Positions 17,997-25,413 of a DNA stretch of 39,655 nucleotides are shown piece by piece. The notes under the pieces were generated by a model. That model did not search any database. It was not told the origin of the DNA and saw nothing but the letters and a program-made list of their open reading frames with translations. Each line of letters begins with the position of its first letter. The stretch's first letter is position 1. The translations under genes were made by a program, and so were the position numbers. Source of the DNA: a virus. The DNA is taken from the IMG/VR virus record IMGVR_UViG_3300050821_002682, positions 1-39,655 of that record; one strand, given 5' to 3'.

Positions 17997-19946
17997 CTAA
18001 GATGCTATTGGGCCATTAGTGGCTTGAATTAAATTACTCGTTGGCGGCGGCAATGGATTACCCTGTGGCTGTATCGGTGTTGGTGCTGCACCTGCCCCAC
18101 CTACTGCTGGCATTCCAGGTATAGGCATGGGCGGAGGCTGAGTCAGCGTATCGATCTGACTCATGAACTGCCTTAAGAGCTCAAGCTTATCCTCATCCAT
18201 CTCGTTGAGCTTGCCTTGAGCATAGTATTCTAATGCTAGCTTACGGGCTTGCTGCAGATCATCGAATGGTTCTGGTGCTGTGAACTCACCATCCTCAACC
18301 ATCTTATCTAGAATCTTGTGCAGGTAATCAGATGTTGCATTAGCCAGGTTCTCTTCTGCGTCTAGGTCTGGATAATCAAGTAAACGTCTGCCTGCTTCTG
18401 GAGTGAGTAAGCCACCGGCCATCATCTCTTGTATGGATGCGAGTCTACCTTCTGGATCTTGTGGGAGTTTACTCACTGGATAAATCTGTAGGGAGAACTC
18501 ATCGTTATCTAGGTCTACATCTTTCCAATCAATAGTCTGAATGAATCGTTTACCAGGGACTTTAACCTTGAAGTTACCCTCAGCCTCATAGGTCTTCTTA
18601 GCTACTGATACCGTAATGCGTGCAAGGTCTACAAAGAACTGCTCATAGTTCTGTGAAATGGTCGAGAAGCGCTGGTTCTCGATGTTATCCATGGTCCTTA
18701 AGGCTTTTCCTGAATCAATGCCGGGCTGCTTGAGGTTACTTGCACTCATCTGGCTTACACCTGTTAACTGGTAAGCCTTCTGGATCATGGAATCTAAGTG
18801 GGAATATATCTCGCCCTGTACAAGCTGCGGAGTTACGTACTGTGGCATTGTGTCGCCGGCGTACTCTAGGATTGTGCCAATCATGTTATCGAAATGACTC
18901 TTAATTACTTTCGAGCCAGCTTTGACGAATATCTTGTGGGTTCCTCCGAGATATAGAGAGCGTTGAATGCTGATGAGGGTCCGGTTAATTTCAACCTGGG
19001 CGGGGACCAATTGTTCGGCCATTCCCTGGTTGTAGAAGCCGTAGAGACGGGAGTTGAATCCACTGCAGGCATAGGGGAAGAAGTCGTCTTCGTAATCCTC
19101 CTCGAGGAGGATGGTGTTTTGAGTAACAATGACGTGTCGCCCAGGCTTTGAACCCACAGGGAGTCGATGAGCCTCAACAACTGTAACAGTGTCGGCGATC
19201 GACCTGTTATTAGCCGATATGAAAGTGCTGGTGTTAGACATCTTTGCGATATCTTCAGCATGTTCAGGGAAATCCTCAGCAAGCTGAGTGCGGTCAATAT
19301 TCTTAATTCTGAATATAGATTTTGTACTCTCTGGACCATAATGACTCTCCAGGTAATCAACTAGTAACTCGTAAGGCAACACTCGCTCATACTTAACTCT
19401 ACCGCCCTCAGAGTAAGGGTGAATGAACCCCTCTCCAAACACACAGCCATCTCTGAAGCCCTTTGGAGCCATTGTATAGAGATGGTTCTCGTAGAAGAGG
19501 CCATAGCAGAATGAATCTAGTTTCTTGGCGCGCCTTTGAAGCTTCGAATCACCAGCCGAGGTAAGAAACATAGGCTTTGGCTTATTAGCGATAATGCGAC
19601 TTGTGAGAGTGTCGATACAACTTTGGACGATATTATAAGTAAGACGGTCACGCATAGGAGCAGTAGGCTTCCCACTATTACTAAGCTGATAACCATTCCA
19701 GAAAGTTGGTGTCCAAGTTCCGTATAGTTTCGCATAAGTGTTATACGCATCTATCCTTCCACGGTCGGCCTGGATGATCGTGGCTACTTGTGCCATGACA
19801 GCAGCAGGGAGCAGATCATCTTCCTGTAACCACCATCTCACAGCACTTGCCTTGATATTCACATCTTTATCTTTGCGCTCTGGACGTTGGCCCTTAGGCG
19901 TGAAGTCTCGGTAATCGATGTTCTTAACTTGGTTCTCAGTGGACAT
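17997..19946 (-). CDS. portal protein
   Basis: 649 residues from ATG 19946, which lies inside the end of the newly recognised 56-residue gene; a TTG at 19979 gives an 11-residue longer form. The sequence shows the portal family pattern: RWWLQEDDLLP near the N-terminus, RDRLTYNIVQSCIDTLTSRI, FRDGCVFGEGFIHPY, then TLISIQRSLYLGGTHKIFV in the stem region. The C-terminus is proline/glycine-rich (TQPPPMPIPGMP). The size matches large podovirus portals. It forms the dodecameric DNA channel. Confidence 0.9.
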   Translation of the reverse strand: MSTENQVKNIDYRDFTPKGQRPERKDKDVNIKASAVRWWLQEDDLLPAAVMAQVATIIQADRGRIDAYNTYAKLYGTWTPTFWNGYQLSNSGKPTAPMRDRLTYNIVQSCIDTLTSRIIANKPKPMFLTSAGDSKLQRRAKKLDSFCYGLFYENHLYTMAPKGFRDGCVFGEGFIHPYSEGGRVKYERVLPYELLVDYLESHYGPESTKSIFRIKNIDRTQLAEDFPEHAEDIAKMSNTSTFISANNRSIADTVTVVEAHRLPVGSKPGRHVIVTQNTILLEEDYEDDFFPYACSGFNSRLYGFYNQGMAEQLVPAQVEINRTLISIQRSLYLGGTHKIFVKAGSKVIKSHFDNMIGTILEYAGDTMPQYVTPQLVQGEIYSHLDSMIQKAYQLTGVSQMSASNLKQPGIDSGKALRTMDNIENQRFSTISQNYEQFFVDLARITVSVAKKTYEAEGNFKVKVPGKRFIQTIDWKDVDLDNDEFSLQIYPVSKLPQDPEGRLASIQEMMAGGLLTPEAGRRLLDYPDLDAEENLANATSDYLHKILDKMVEDGEFTAPEPFDDLQQARKLALEYYAQGKLNEMDEDKLELLRQFMSQIDTLTQPPPMPIPGMPAVGGAGAAPTPIQPQGNPLPPPTSNLIQATNGPIAS

Positions 19947-20106
19947 AGTTGTGTCCAGATTCTTGCGCTTGAGCCGCAAGCATCGAGTTATAGGAATCTT
20001 TAATGAACGAGAGCTGAGCTATGGTGAGAGATTCGTACCACTCCGCAAGCTTATTGATCTCTTCGTTAGTTAACTCCTCTTCCCATTGCTTCAGCTCTCT
20101 GTTCAT
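19936..20106 (-). CDS. 56-residue helical protein coupled to portal
   Basis: A short frame that length filters miss. ATG 20106 overlaps the stop of the gene before it (CCACCATGA), and its stop (19936-19938) lies inside the portal start region. The predicted protein begins MNRELKQWEEELTNEEINK and ends ESGHNYVH. It is strongly acidic and helical, with no cysteine. The double overlap and protein-like composition support a real gene. Unknown function; a portal or packaging accessory is possible by position. Confidence 0.75.
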   Translation of the reverse strand: MNRELKQWEEELTNEEINKLAEWYESLTIAQLSFIKDSYNSMLAAQAQESGHNYVH

Positions 20107-20447
20107 GGTGGGTCCGCGGGCATTCGCTCTTGCCTTGGATGTGTCGCGTTATCAGTGAAGGAAGGAATGTCAGTACCAGGGATAGGCAGCTCGCCATCAT
20201 CTCCGGACCCAGACCAGTTCATGATCGTGTCCATGGAGTTGATGTTGTCTGTTCTTAGGTCGGGAGGAAGCTCTGCCTCATTAATAGGCACTTCAATAGT
20301 GTGATCTTGGGTTGGAATAGTTCCACGTGGAACATCGATCTTATAGCCGTTGTTAAAGTATAGCTTTAACCCCTGCTCTTCATACGAAGAGACGCCACCA
20401 GCCTTCAATGTTGAAAGCAACCGCTCAAGATAGGATATATCCACCAT
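20103..20447 (-). CDS. hypothetical protein, 114 aa
   Basis: Begins at ATG 20447 (MVDISYLERLLSTLKAGG). The first 45 residues form a compact helix-plus-strand segment (GLKLYFNNGYKIDVPRG). The rest is proline/aspartate-rich and probably disordered (PIPGTDIPSFTDN). No good Shine-Dalgarno site is visible. Coupled to the 56-residue gene and so to portal. Family not recognised. Confidence 0.7.
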   Translation of the reverse strand: MVDISYLERLLSTLKAGGVSSYEEQGLKLYFNNGYKIDVPRGTIPTQDHTIEVPINEAELPPDLRTDNINSMDTIMNWSGSGDDGELPIPGTDIPSFTDNATHPRQERMPADPP

Positions 20448-20476
20448 GTAAGTGGTAGGGTGACGCTAGGCCTTAG

Positions 20477-20677
20477 CTATGGATCGTAAGGCCCTGGAAT
20501 CCTTATTAATTGATGAAGCGCTACATAGGCCTTACCCCAGCAATCGGCTAAGTAGGCCTCTCTTGCCTGGCAGTAGTCAGCCCAAGCGCCTTCTCTTGGT
20601 TTCATGTACGAAGGGTTAATCTGCGCATAGATACGAAACGCTTGAACCATTTGCTGTCTTAGTTGCTCTCGGTCCAT
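20477..20677 (-). CDS. hypothetical small protein, 66 aa
   Basis: ATG 20677 overlaps the stop of the small membrane-protein gene (TGATG). Helical, rich in A, Y and W (ADYCQAREAYLADCWGKAYVALHQL), with two cysteines. Last gene of the mini-gene chain before the portal block. No family recognised. Confidence 0.7.
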   Translation of the reverse strand: MDREQLRQQMVQAFRIYAQINPSYMKPREGAWADYCQAREAYLADCWGKAYVALHQLIRIPGPYDP

Positions 20678-20805
20678 CACTTCTTACTCTGTAGGAGTAC
20701 CCTTAAAGAAGAATAGACACTCAACCAGAAAAAGATGCTACCGCCGATTAAAAAAGTCCACTGTAGCATTTCAAAAAAACTCGTGCCGTGGATAACAAAG
20801 TTCAT
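20677..20805 (-). CDS. 42-residue single-membrane-segment protein
   Basis: Too short for usual ORF cut-offs. ATG 20805 follows GGGG and abuts the stop of the HTH gene; its TGA overlaps the next ATG (TGATG). One clear membrane segment (WTFLIGGSIFFWLSVYSSL) with a basic tail ending LQSKK, giving an N-out/C-in topology by the positive-inside rule. Function unknown. Confidence 0.7.
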   Translation of the reverse strand: MNFVIHGTSFFEMLQWTFLIGGSIFFWLSVYSSLRVLLQSKK

Positions 20806-21006
20806 TTATATCCCCTTTTTCTTGTTTTTTCTTAAAGATAAATTGTATTTGCGCCATTCAAACTTACCGCTGTGGTGCCATTCGTCAAGTCGATAGGACC
20901 TTATTTTATTGTGAATCGTAGTCCTGGAAAGTCCACTCGCTTGTGCTGCTACAGTAATGCTATGTTTTGTCTCTGTCAGGAGATGTTCGAGCCATTCTCG
21001 CTCCAT
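20806..21006 (-). CDS. Fis-type (HTH_8-like) DNA-binding protein
   Basis: About 66 residues from ATG 21006 (GGAG four bases upstream). A GTG (21027) or TTG (21042) would add 7 or 12 residues. The segment EREWLEHLLTETKHSITVAA followed by QASGLSRTTIHNKIRSYRL matches the C-terminal DNA-binding domain of Fis and NtrC-type activators (A-A-x-x-x-GLSR-[TS]-T-[IL]-x-x-K-[IL]). The tail is very basic (LSLRKNKKKG). A free-standing HTH_8 protein in a phage late operon is probably a transcription or nucleoid-type regulator. Overlaps the preceding gene out of frame. Confidence 0.75.
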   Translation of the reverse strand: MEREWLEHLLTETKHSITVAAQASGLSRTTIHNKIRSYRLDEWHHSGKFEWRKYNLSLRKNKKKGI

Positions 21007-21184
21007 TTGTCTCCAGTTTATTTTCACCGTCCCCCCAGTCAAAATACTCTGCTATAATTGCGAACAATGCTAGGGCAACTTCTGTTTTTCCTGCGTCCAT
21101 AGCCACTAAAGCTTTAAAAACAATAAGCTGCGGTAGACTCAGCCCACTCTCATGCTCTTTGGCATGAGGGGCCTTTGGCTTCAC
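20960..21184 (-). CDS. hypothetical protein, 74 aa
   Basis: GTG 21184 overlaps the stop of a 26-residue gene (GTGA), with GGTGGGGA just upstream. The central hydrophobic helix (LPQLIVFKALVAMDAGKTEVALALFAIIAEYF) could be amphipathic. The C-terminal 24 residues overlap the HTH gene. Unknown family. Confidence 0.6.
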   Translation of the reverse strand: MKPKAPHAKEHESGLSLPQLIVFKALVAMDAGKTEVALALFAIIAEYFDWGDGENKLETNGARMARTSPDRDKT

Positions 21185-21261
21185 TCCCCACCTTCGAGCC
21201 GTTCAATGCGCTTTACGTATATTTCGCAATTATACGCATGAGATATATTCGGCTCACTCAT
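21181..21261 (-). CDS. 26-residue mini-gene
   Basis: ATG 21261 overlaps the preceding stop (ATGAGTGA) and its own TGA overlaps the next GTG (GTGA). The peptide starts MSEPNISHAYNCEIYV and ends LEGGE. Both junctions have the linkage used throughout this operon, which is the main evidence. It could also be a spacer that keeps ribosomes moving between genes. Confidence 0.5.
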   Translation of the reverse strand: MSEPNISHAYNCEIYVKRIERLEGGE

Positions 21262-21535
21262 GTTTCCCCACAATCTCGCGTAAAGCGGCGAGTGCATCTA
21301 GCATGTAATCTCCTTGCGAGGGACTTCCATTACTATCGACATATTCATAGCGACTATCGCCAGTTTCCATTAAGCGCTCAGTAGCCTCCACCACCTTGAG
21401 CAGGCTCTCGTGGATGGGCTTGAGGCGGTTATGTTCAAAGCCAATACCACTTAGGAAGTTAAAATTGTTAGGCGCATCCTCAGTGTCGACTTCCAGCCTC
21501 ACCCGCAACTGCTTGATAAGATCACTTGAACTCAT
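21254..21535 (-). CDS. hypothetical protein, 93 aa
   Basis: ATG 21535 overlaps the stop of the 30-residue membrane gene (ATGA). The product has a helical C-terminal half (HESLLKVVEATERLMETGD...DYMLDALAALREIVGKHE), a layout common in small phage proteins of unknown function. An ATG 18 bases upstream is less well placed. No family recognised. Confidence 0.7.
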   Translation of the reverse strand: MSSSDLIKQLRVRLEVDTEDAPNNFNFLSGIGFEHNRLKPIHESLLKVVEATERLMETGDSRYEYVDSNGSPSQGDYMLDALAALREIVGKHE

Positions 21536-21624
21536 TTTTTCATCCCCAACCACATAGTTATGCCAGCATTAATCAATGCGGCGGTTAATGCTCCCACTAC
21601 AAATCCGATACCAAAGAAGATCAT
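21532..21624 (-). CDS. 30-residue hydrophobic membrane peptide
   Basis: ATG 21624 overlaps the preceding TGA (ATGA), and its own TGA overlaps the next ATG (ATGA). The peptide MIFFGIGFVVGALTAALI continuing to GMKK is one membrane segment with a C-terminal positive charge. The linked starts and stops and clean topology support it. Candidate roles: holin accessory or membrane toxin-like peptide; not determined. Confidence 0.65.
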   Translation of the reverse strand: MIFFGIGFVVGALTAALINAGITMWLGMKK

Positions 21625-21788
21625 TTCACACCTATCGTACGCTCAAGGACGCCTTGAATGGTTTTTACAACAGTTTCAATTCCCTCAACGTTAAAAGCCT
21701 TGGGTGAAGTCCTGATAACTTCTAGAGCCCCCAATGCAAGACCCAAAGTTGCCACTAGTTCTATGATTTTCTTTTGCTGATCGTCCAT
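21621..21788 (-). CDS. 55-residue small helical protein
   Basis: ATG 21788 overlaps the preceding stop (TGATG). The protein starts MDDQQKKIIELVATLGLALG and ends GVLERTIGVK: an amphipathic helix with a hydrophobic stretch (LVATLGLALGALEVI). Coupled to the 30-residue membrane peptide. Unknown function. Confidence 0.7.
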   Translation of the reverse strand: MDDQQKKIIELVATLGLALGALEVIRTSPKAFNVEGIETVVKTIQGVLERTIGVK

Positions 21789-22033
21789 CACCCCTCACCC
21801 CCGCCAAAATAAATAATATACTCATCACGATACACCGCCACAGATACGGTTATGAACAAAAGCGCAACAATCAATCGCACTCCCCGTAAGGTTTTCGTAG
21901 GACCAAGAGCTATTGCCACATCAAACCAATAATCAGAAAGAACATAAAAATGGATATTCAGGTGCCCAAACAAAACTAGCGAGCCAGTCCATGTTTTAGG
22001 GTTAAATACAAATTGTATAAAATGAATTGGCAT
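21788..22033 (-). CDS. small membrane protein, 81 aa
   Basis: ATG 22033 overlaps the preceding TGA (TGATG). Hydrophobic throughout, with membrane segments at about residues 15-45 (SLVLFGHLNIHFYVLSDYW) and 52-70 (GVRLIVALLFITVSVAVY) and a short GGGEG tail. Unrecognised; possibly superinfection exclusion or lysis-related given its membrane nature. Confidence 0.7.
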   Translation of the reverse strand: MPIHFIQFVFNPKTWTGSLVLFGHLNIHFYVLSDYWFDVAIALGPTKTLRGVRLIVALLFITVSVAVYRDEYIIYFGGGEG

Positions 22034-22329
22034 CAAGTCTTTCCCTCACCCCCGCCAAGTAGGCGCTCGAGCTTGTCATGCGCTGTGAATAGAATGTGAA
22101 TGTCTGCCTTCATTTCCTCACATACCGACTTATCTTCGAGCGCTGCTGAAATCCAGGGTCCGACTCTATCTTGTGATGCCCACGCAATAGCGCCCAACCG
22201 ATCAATTAATTCCATAAGACGCTTGTTCTCAGCAATGCGGCCATGCTTGTACTGATTATTGGTCTTACTAATCTCGCACTTCTCAAACTCCGCCCACTTC
22301 ATTATCCTAGCCTTAAGGTCTTGGGTCAT
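22033..22329 (-). CDS. hypothetical protein, 98 aa
   Basis: ATG 22329 overlaps the stop of the XRE regulator (ATGA). Helical and charged (GRIAENKRLMELIDRLGAIAW...KADIHILFTAHDKLERLL) and ends GGGEGKT. The same GGGEG ending occurs in the next gene, probably because the shared 3' sequence GGCGGGGGTGAGGG also serves as its ribosome site. No family recognised. Confidence 0.7.
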   Translation of the reverse strand: MTQDLKARIMKWAEFEKCEISKTNNQYKHGRIAENKRLMELIDRLGAIAWASQDRVGPWISAALEDKSVCEEMKADIHILFTAHDKLERLLGGGEGKT

Positions 22330-22529
22330 ATCTTAACCCCTATCAATTCACGCAATCGTAAGGCATGCCAGAGCATAGTCCTTTGGTGCCCGGCCTCAAT
22401 ATTTGCCAAGGTGGCGCGACTAAACCTCATTTTCTTTGCCAGTTGTTCTTGAGTTAATCCGACCTTACGCCGTTTCTCGGAAACACGAATGCCGAACTCA
22501 CGCTCCAATTTCTTTGGTTTTGTTGCCAT
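22326..22529 (-). CDS. XRE-family transcriptional regulator
   Basis: 67 residues from ATG 22529 (GGGGAG just upstream, TGATG overlap). A single Cro/CI-type HTH covers most of the protein: FGIRVSEKRRKVGLTQEQLA, then KKMRFSRATLANIEAGHQR, with the conserved R-x-x-x-GLTQ-x-x-LA and S-R-x-x-[IL]-x-x-[IL]-E-x-G elements. It lies inside the late operon, not next to a divergent promoter, so it is unlikely to be a lysogeny repressor; no integrase exists. Perhaps a late-gene modulator. Confidence 0.88.
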   Translation of the reverse strand: MATKPKKLEREFGIRVSEKRRKVGLTQEQLAKKMRFSRATLANIEAGHQRTMLWHALRLRELIGVKI

Positions 22530-22954
22530 CACTCCTCCCCGCTCAAAGTTCGCTCGATGGTGGTGAGGGCTGCACAAGCCGCATTCACTTGATTCGGATA
22601 AATCCATTCACAGCATTGCGTGCACCATTGCCGGTCATCTACAACTTTCGGCATCGCTGGATGCCCGCACCATTCGTTATCAATTTTTTCTAGCGCCTCA
22701 ACCGCAGTCTCAATGGCTGAGAGGAGCATTGGAATGTCTTGGCGGGCATGGGCTATGAATTGGCCGTTGTTGCCACAATAGCCCCAGCCTCCAAGTTTTG
22801 CGATATATGCAAAAGGATAGTCTTTCCGCCAACCCGTACTGTCACTAACTTCCATAATAAGCCCGTCGTCATTACATCTTTTTTCACACCATGGGGCAGG
22901 TGTTGCCTTATCCGCACGCTCTTTTATCTCGGCTAGCTTGAATTGGATGGTCAT
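22529..22954 (-). CDS. Ead/Ea22-like phage protein
   Basis: 141 residues. The start ERADKATPAPW and later GQFIAHARQDIPMLLSAIET are the signature of a widespread phage family (A-T-P-[AG]-PW...FIAxAR-x-D-[IV]-P-x-LL), often called Ea22-like, of unknown function. Residues 78-115 add cysteines (WCGHPAMP, QWCTQCCEW) that could bind metal. Two shorter rightward genes (26342 and 26916) carry a similar GPW-start and AP/SP-[ED]-LL pattern. Confidence 0.65.
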   Translation of the reverse strand: MTIQFKLAEIKERADKATPAPWCEKRCNDDGLIMEVSDSTGWRKDYPFAYIAKLGGWGYCGNNGQFIAHARQDIPMLLSAIETAVEALEKIDNEWCGHPAMPKVVDDRQWCTQCCEWIYPNQVNAACAALTTIERTLSGEE

Positions 22955-22972
22955 ACTAATCAGATAGACAAA

Positions 22973-24457
22973 TTACAGCTGGTCATCAAGGCTAAAATCA
23001 AAAATCTGCTCTTCTAACTCTAGGTCCAATGAGAACGGATCAGCCTTACGCTTCTCTGCCTCTATAAGCTTGGCCAGATGTTCACTTTCCCAAACCTCTT
23101 GATGGTCCCTATTGGGCGTAGCTTTGATCTTTTGGAAAAGATAGGTGTGACAGTAACGCCAGTTGTAAAGTGCTGAATCGCATTGATCATTATGGAGCCC
23201 CGGATGTTCTTTCCTTGGCTCAACAACCTTACCGTCTTCAGTCACCCATACAAGTGTCTCGTATTCATCGGCCAGCGAATCAACTTCTGGTTCATGCTTT
23301 TCGTAAGCTCCTGGCAATAAGACAATCTTGCCTTGAACGAACTCGTCATTCATAAGCCTGATGAAATCTTCTTTGCCTGTCTTATCCGCTGGTATCAGCC
23401 CACAGCCGTGACGATTGTTCATCTCAGCAACAGCCATCTTATTGGCACCATCAACAACCTTCACATCAAAATTATAGATAGCATCTAGTCTCTTAACCTC
23501 TAGAGCTGCGTCCGTAACATCCATCTTTAAGTGCTTGCGTGAATAAAGAAAGAACAGCCTTGGGTCTAGTGGATGATAACCAGAGACTACAAAAGATGTA
23601 GAGTCAGGAGAGTGAGCAAGATCAACCCCAAGGACATGATTAAGGTTCCATAGATTTCCTGGTAATGCCGGTAATCTGTTTCTTGACGCACTGTATTTGT
23701 AGACTTTTGCTTCATCGTCAACAACCCATTCGTTTAAGTAGGCCTGCCTAAATCGTGTCGTTTTCATTAATAATGGCTGATGTTTGGCTATGAAATCAAG
23801 CTCTTCCTGCCACTGTTTCGCTACATGTGGGTTATCGTGTGCAGTCCATTGATGAAGTGTCCATCCTGGTTCTTTGCCAGTCGTAATATCATAGAACAGG
23901 CCGCGAGTGATGTTGGAAGCCATACCGGACATGACTATGGTTCCCCGCAGGTCTGTAACTGCGGGCCTCAAGACCACGTAGACAAGATCGTGAAGATCGA
24001 TACCAAATAGCGCAGCCTCATCTATTATAACTAGCTTGTATTTGCGCCCAAAGAGCTTCTTTCGCTCATTTTCATCAACGTCCACGCCAGCCACATAGAT
24101 CACCGACCCATTCGGACTTGTCGCAGTTAAATCAGTCTCATGGAAGCTGTAATTAAGATTATGCTTTGTGTTGATATCTTTAAGAACGTCTTTCCATATG
24201 ATTCCCTTGGCGCTAAGTCGCGTGAGACTAAGGAACAAGACGTTACAGCTTGGCGTCTCTTCAGCTTCTTTAATTAAGTAAATGCCATCAGCGTATGATT
24301 TGGCGCCACGTCTCGTTGTGAATAGACCTTTAAGTCTTGATGGATCATCAATGAACGTTTGTTGCTTGTCGAAGGCAGCTTCCCGCCACCTGAACCTAGA
24401 CTTTTGGCTTTGTTGATACTTAGCCTTAACGTCTTCAAGTCTCTTCGCTAGTGTCAC
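22973..24457 (-). CDS. terL: terminase large subunit
   Basis: 494 residues from GTG 24457, overlapping terS by 23 bases. ATPase: degenerate Walker A TTRRGAKS (residues 47-54), Walker B LVIIDEA (142-148) and coupling motif VMSGMAS (175-181). Nuclease domain: GVDLAHSPDSTS with D279, VVDGAN with D336, and HNDQCD with D424/D427 as likely metal ligands. Both activities needed to package and cut concatemeric DNA are therefore present. Family-typical length. Confidence 0.95.
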   Translation of the reverse strand: MTLAKRLEDVKAKYQQSQKSRFRWREAAFDKQQTFIDDPSRLKGLFTTRRGAKSYADGIYLIKEAEETPSCNVLFLSLTRLSAKGIIWKDVLKDINTKHNLNYSFHETDLTATSPNGSVIYVAGVDVDENERKKLFGRKYKLVIIDEAALFGIDLHDLVYVVLRPAVTDLRGTIVMSGMASNITRGLFYDITTGKEPGWTLHQWTAHDNPHVAKQWQEELDFIAKHQPLLMKTTRFRQAYLNEWVVDDEAKVYKYSASRNRLPALPGNLWNLNHVLGVDLAHSPDSTSFVVSGYHPLDPRLFFLYSRKHLKMDVTDAALEVKRLDAIYNFDVKVVDGANKMAVAEMNNRHGCGLIPADKTGKEDFIRLMNDEFVQGKIVLLPGAYEKHEPEVDSLADEYETLVWVTEDGKVVEPRKEHPGLHNDQCDSALYNWRYCHTYLFQKIKATPNRDHQEVWESEHLAKLIEAEKRKADPFSLDLELEEQIFDFSLDDQL

Positions 24458-24725
24458 TGAGTTTTTTCTCTGCGGTCTCTATCAGTTCTTCAACTGTATG
24501 ATCATCTAGATTAAGAACTTCTTTCTTCTTGGCGTATAGGTATGGAGCCAATTCTCTAAGCTTTGAGAACCTGTCATTAGGTTCAATCGCTAGTGAAGCA
24601 AGGGTTACCATCTCTTTGAAAACGTTAAGTCCAACCTCGTCGCATATCGCAAAAAGATTAGTCTTCTTGTTCGGCGTCCCCTTTTGGCGTCCACCAAGCT
24701 TCGGTGATCCCTTCGGTCTTGCCAT
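24435..24725 (-). CDS. terminase small subunit (putative)
   Basis: 96 residues. The basic start MARPKGSPKLGGRQKGTPNK is a DNA-binding tail seen in small terminase and other phage packaging proteins. Then follow helices (FKEMVTLASLAIEPNDRFSKLRE, read as two segments) and an acidic C-terminus. Directly upstream of and overlapping terL. Shorter than many TerS, so function rests on position and the basic GRxKGTPNK motif. Confidence 0.78.
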   Translation of the reverse strand: MARPKGSPKLGGRQKGTPNKKTNLFAICDEVGLNVFKEMVTLASLAIEPNDRFSKLRELAPYLYAKKKEVLNLDDHTVEELIETAEKKLSDTSEET

Positions 24726-24767
24726 ACTATGTGAATACTACTCTAGTTTGACGCATATCAATATTAT

Positions 24768-24965
24768 CTAACCCTTCTTTTGTCTTAAGCTGTCTTGTCC
24801 AAAGTTAACAACCATTGGATCTTGAGCAGGACGTCTAATCACCTTCTCGTGTCTTGGCTTAGTCTCATCACGCTCAGACTGTTCTTGTGCCTGTAACTTC
24901 TTAATCTGTTCTTTAACAGCTAGACGTTTAGCCATGCGTTCTTCTGTAGTCTTAACTCTGCCCAT
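24768..24965 (-). CDS. hypothetical basic protein, 65 aa
   Basis: ATG 24965 follows GGAG six bases upstream. Charged helix MGRVKTTEERMAKRLAVKEQ followed by KKLQAQEQSERDETKPRH, then a short C-terminal motif. Possibly nucleic-acid binding. It overlaps the preceding gene by 14 bases. Not recognised. Confidence 0.7.
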   Translation of the reverse strand: MGRVKTTEERMAKRLAVKEQIKKLQAQEQSERDETKPRHEKVIRRPAQDPMVVNFGQDSLRQKKG

Positions 24966-25140
24966 TCTCGTCTCCACGCTTAAAAAGCATTTCGATTAAA
25001 AATCCTGATTCTAAATACGCATTATCAATTTTGTAATTGAAATTGCCTTTTCTAAAAACTGTCCAGTCTTTTGCTGTATTGCCTTCTATTGACCATCCAT
25101 CTCGAAGAAGCATTTTAATTATCATTAAAGTTTGATCCAT
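24952..25140 (-). CDS. hypothetical protein, 62 aa
   Basis: ATG 25140 follows GGGGAG. Mixed alpha/beta, small and soluble (IIKMLLRDGWSIEGNTAKDW, then VFRKGNFNYKIDNAYLES). No motif recognised. Part of the small-gene group before terS. Confidence 0.7.
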   Translation of the reverse strand: MDQTLMIIKMLLRDGWSIEGNTAKDWTVFRKGNFNYKIDNAYLESGFLIEMLFKRGDENGQS

Positions 25141-25141
25141 A

Positions 25142-25405
25142 TTAACTCCCCACCGGCCTTCCTGGTTTACGTTTCATCTCGGATTCTGCTTCTGGTTCTA
25201 GCCTGATTGATTGAATGTTAGCGAAAGGAATTAGGTGCTCTGAGCCGGTGAATGTTCCATAAGGCATGACCTTAACGTAAACTCCATGGTCCATAAGCTC
25301 AGCTTCCATGCCCATTGTTGATGGAACAAACGCATTACGAGGCTTTGGTCCAACCATTGGATCGACTTGGCACCTGAACGTATTTACTTTACGACCTGTT
25401 AACAT
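25142..25405 (-). CDS. hypothetical protein, 87 aa
   Basis: ATG 25405 with AGGAGAG two bases upstream; an upstream ATG at 25471 would run into the GNAT gene and is rejected. The N-terminus MLTGRKVNTFRCQVDPMVG is followed by strands, and the C-terminus RKPGRPVGS has an AT-hook-like GRP core. Could be a small DNA-associated protein; unproven. Confidence 0.7.
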   Translation of the reverse strand: MLTGRKVNTFRCQVDPMVGPKPRNAFVPSTMGMEAELMDHGVYVKVMPYGTFTGSEHLIPFANIQSIRLEPEAESEMKRKPGRPVGS

Positions 25406-25413
25406 AACTCTCC

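Noticed and set aside
22326-22529. Lysogeny repressor
   Set aside because: The XRE gene is internal to the late operon, has no divergent partner or operator region, and the genome has no integrase or partition genes.
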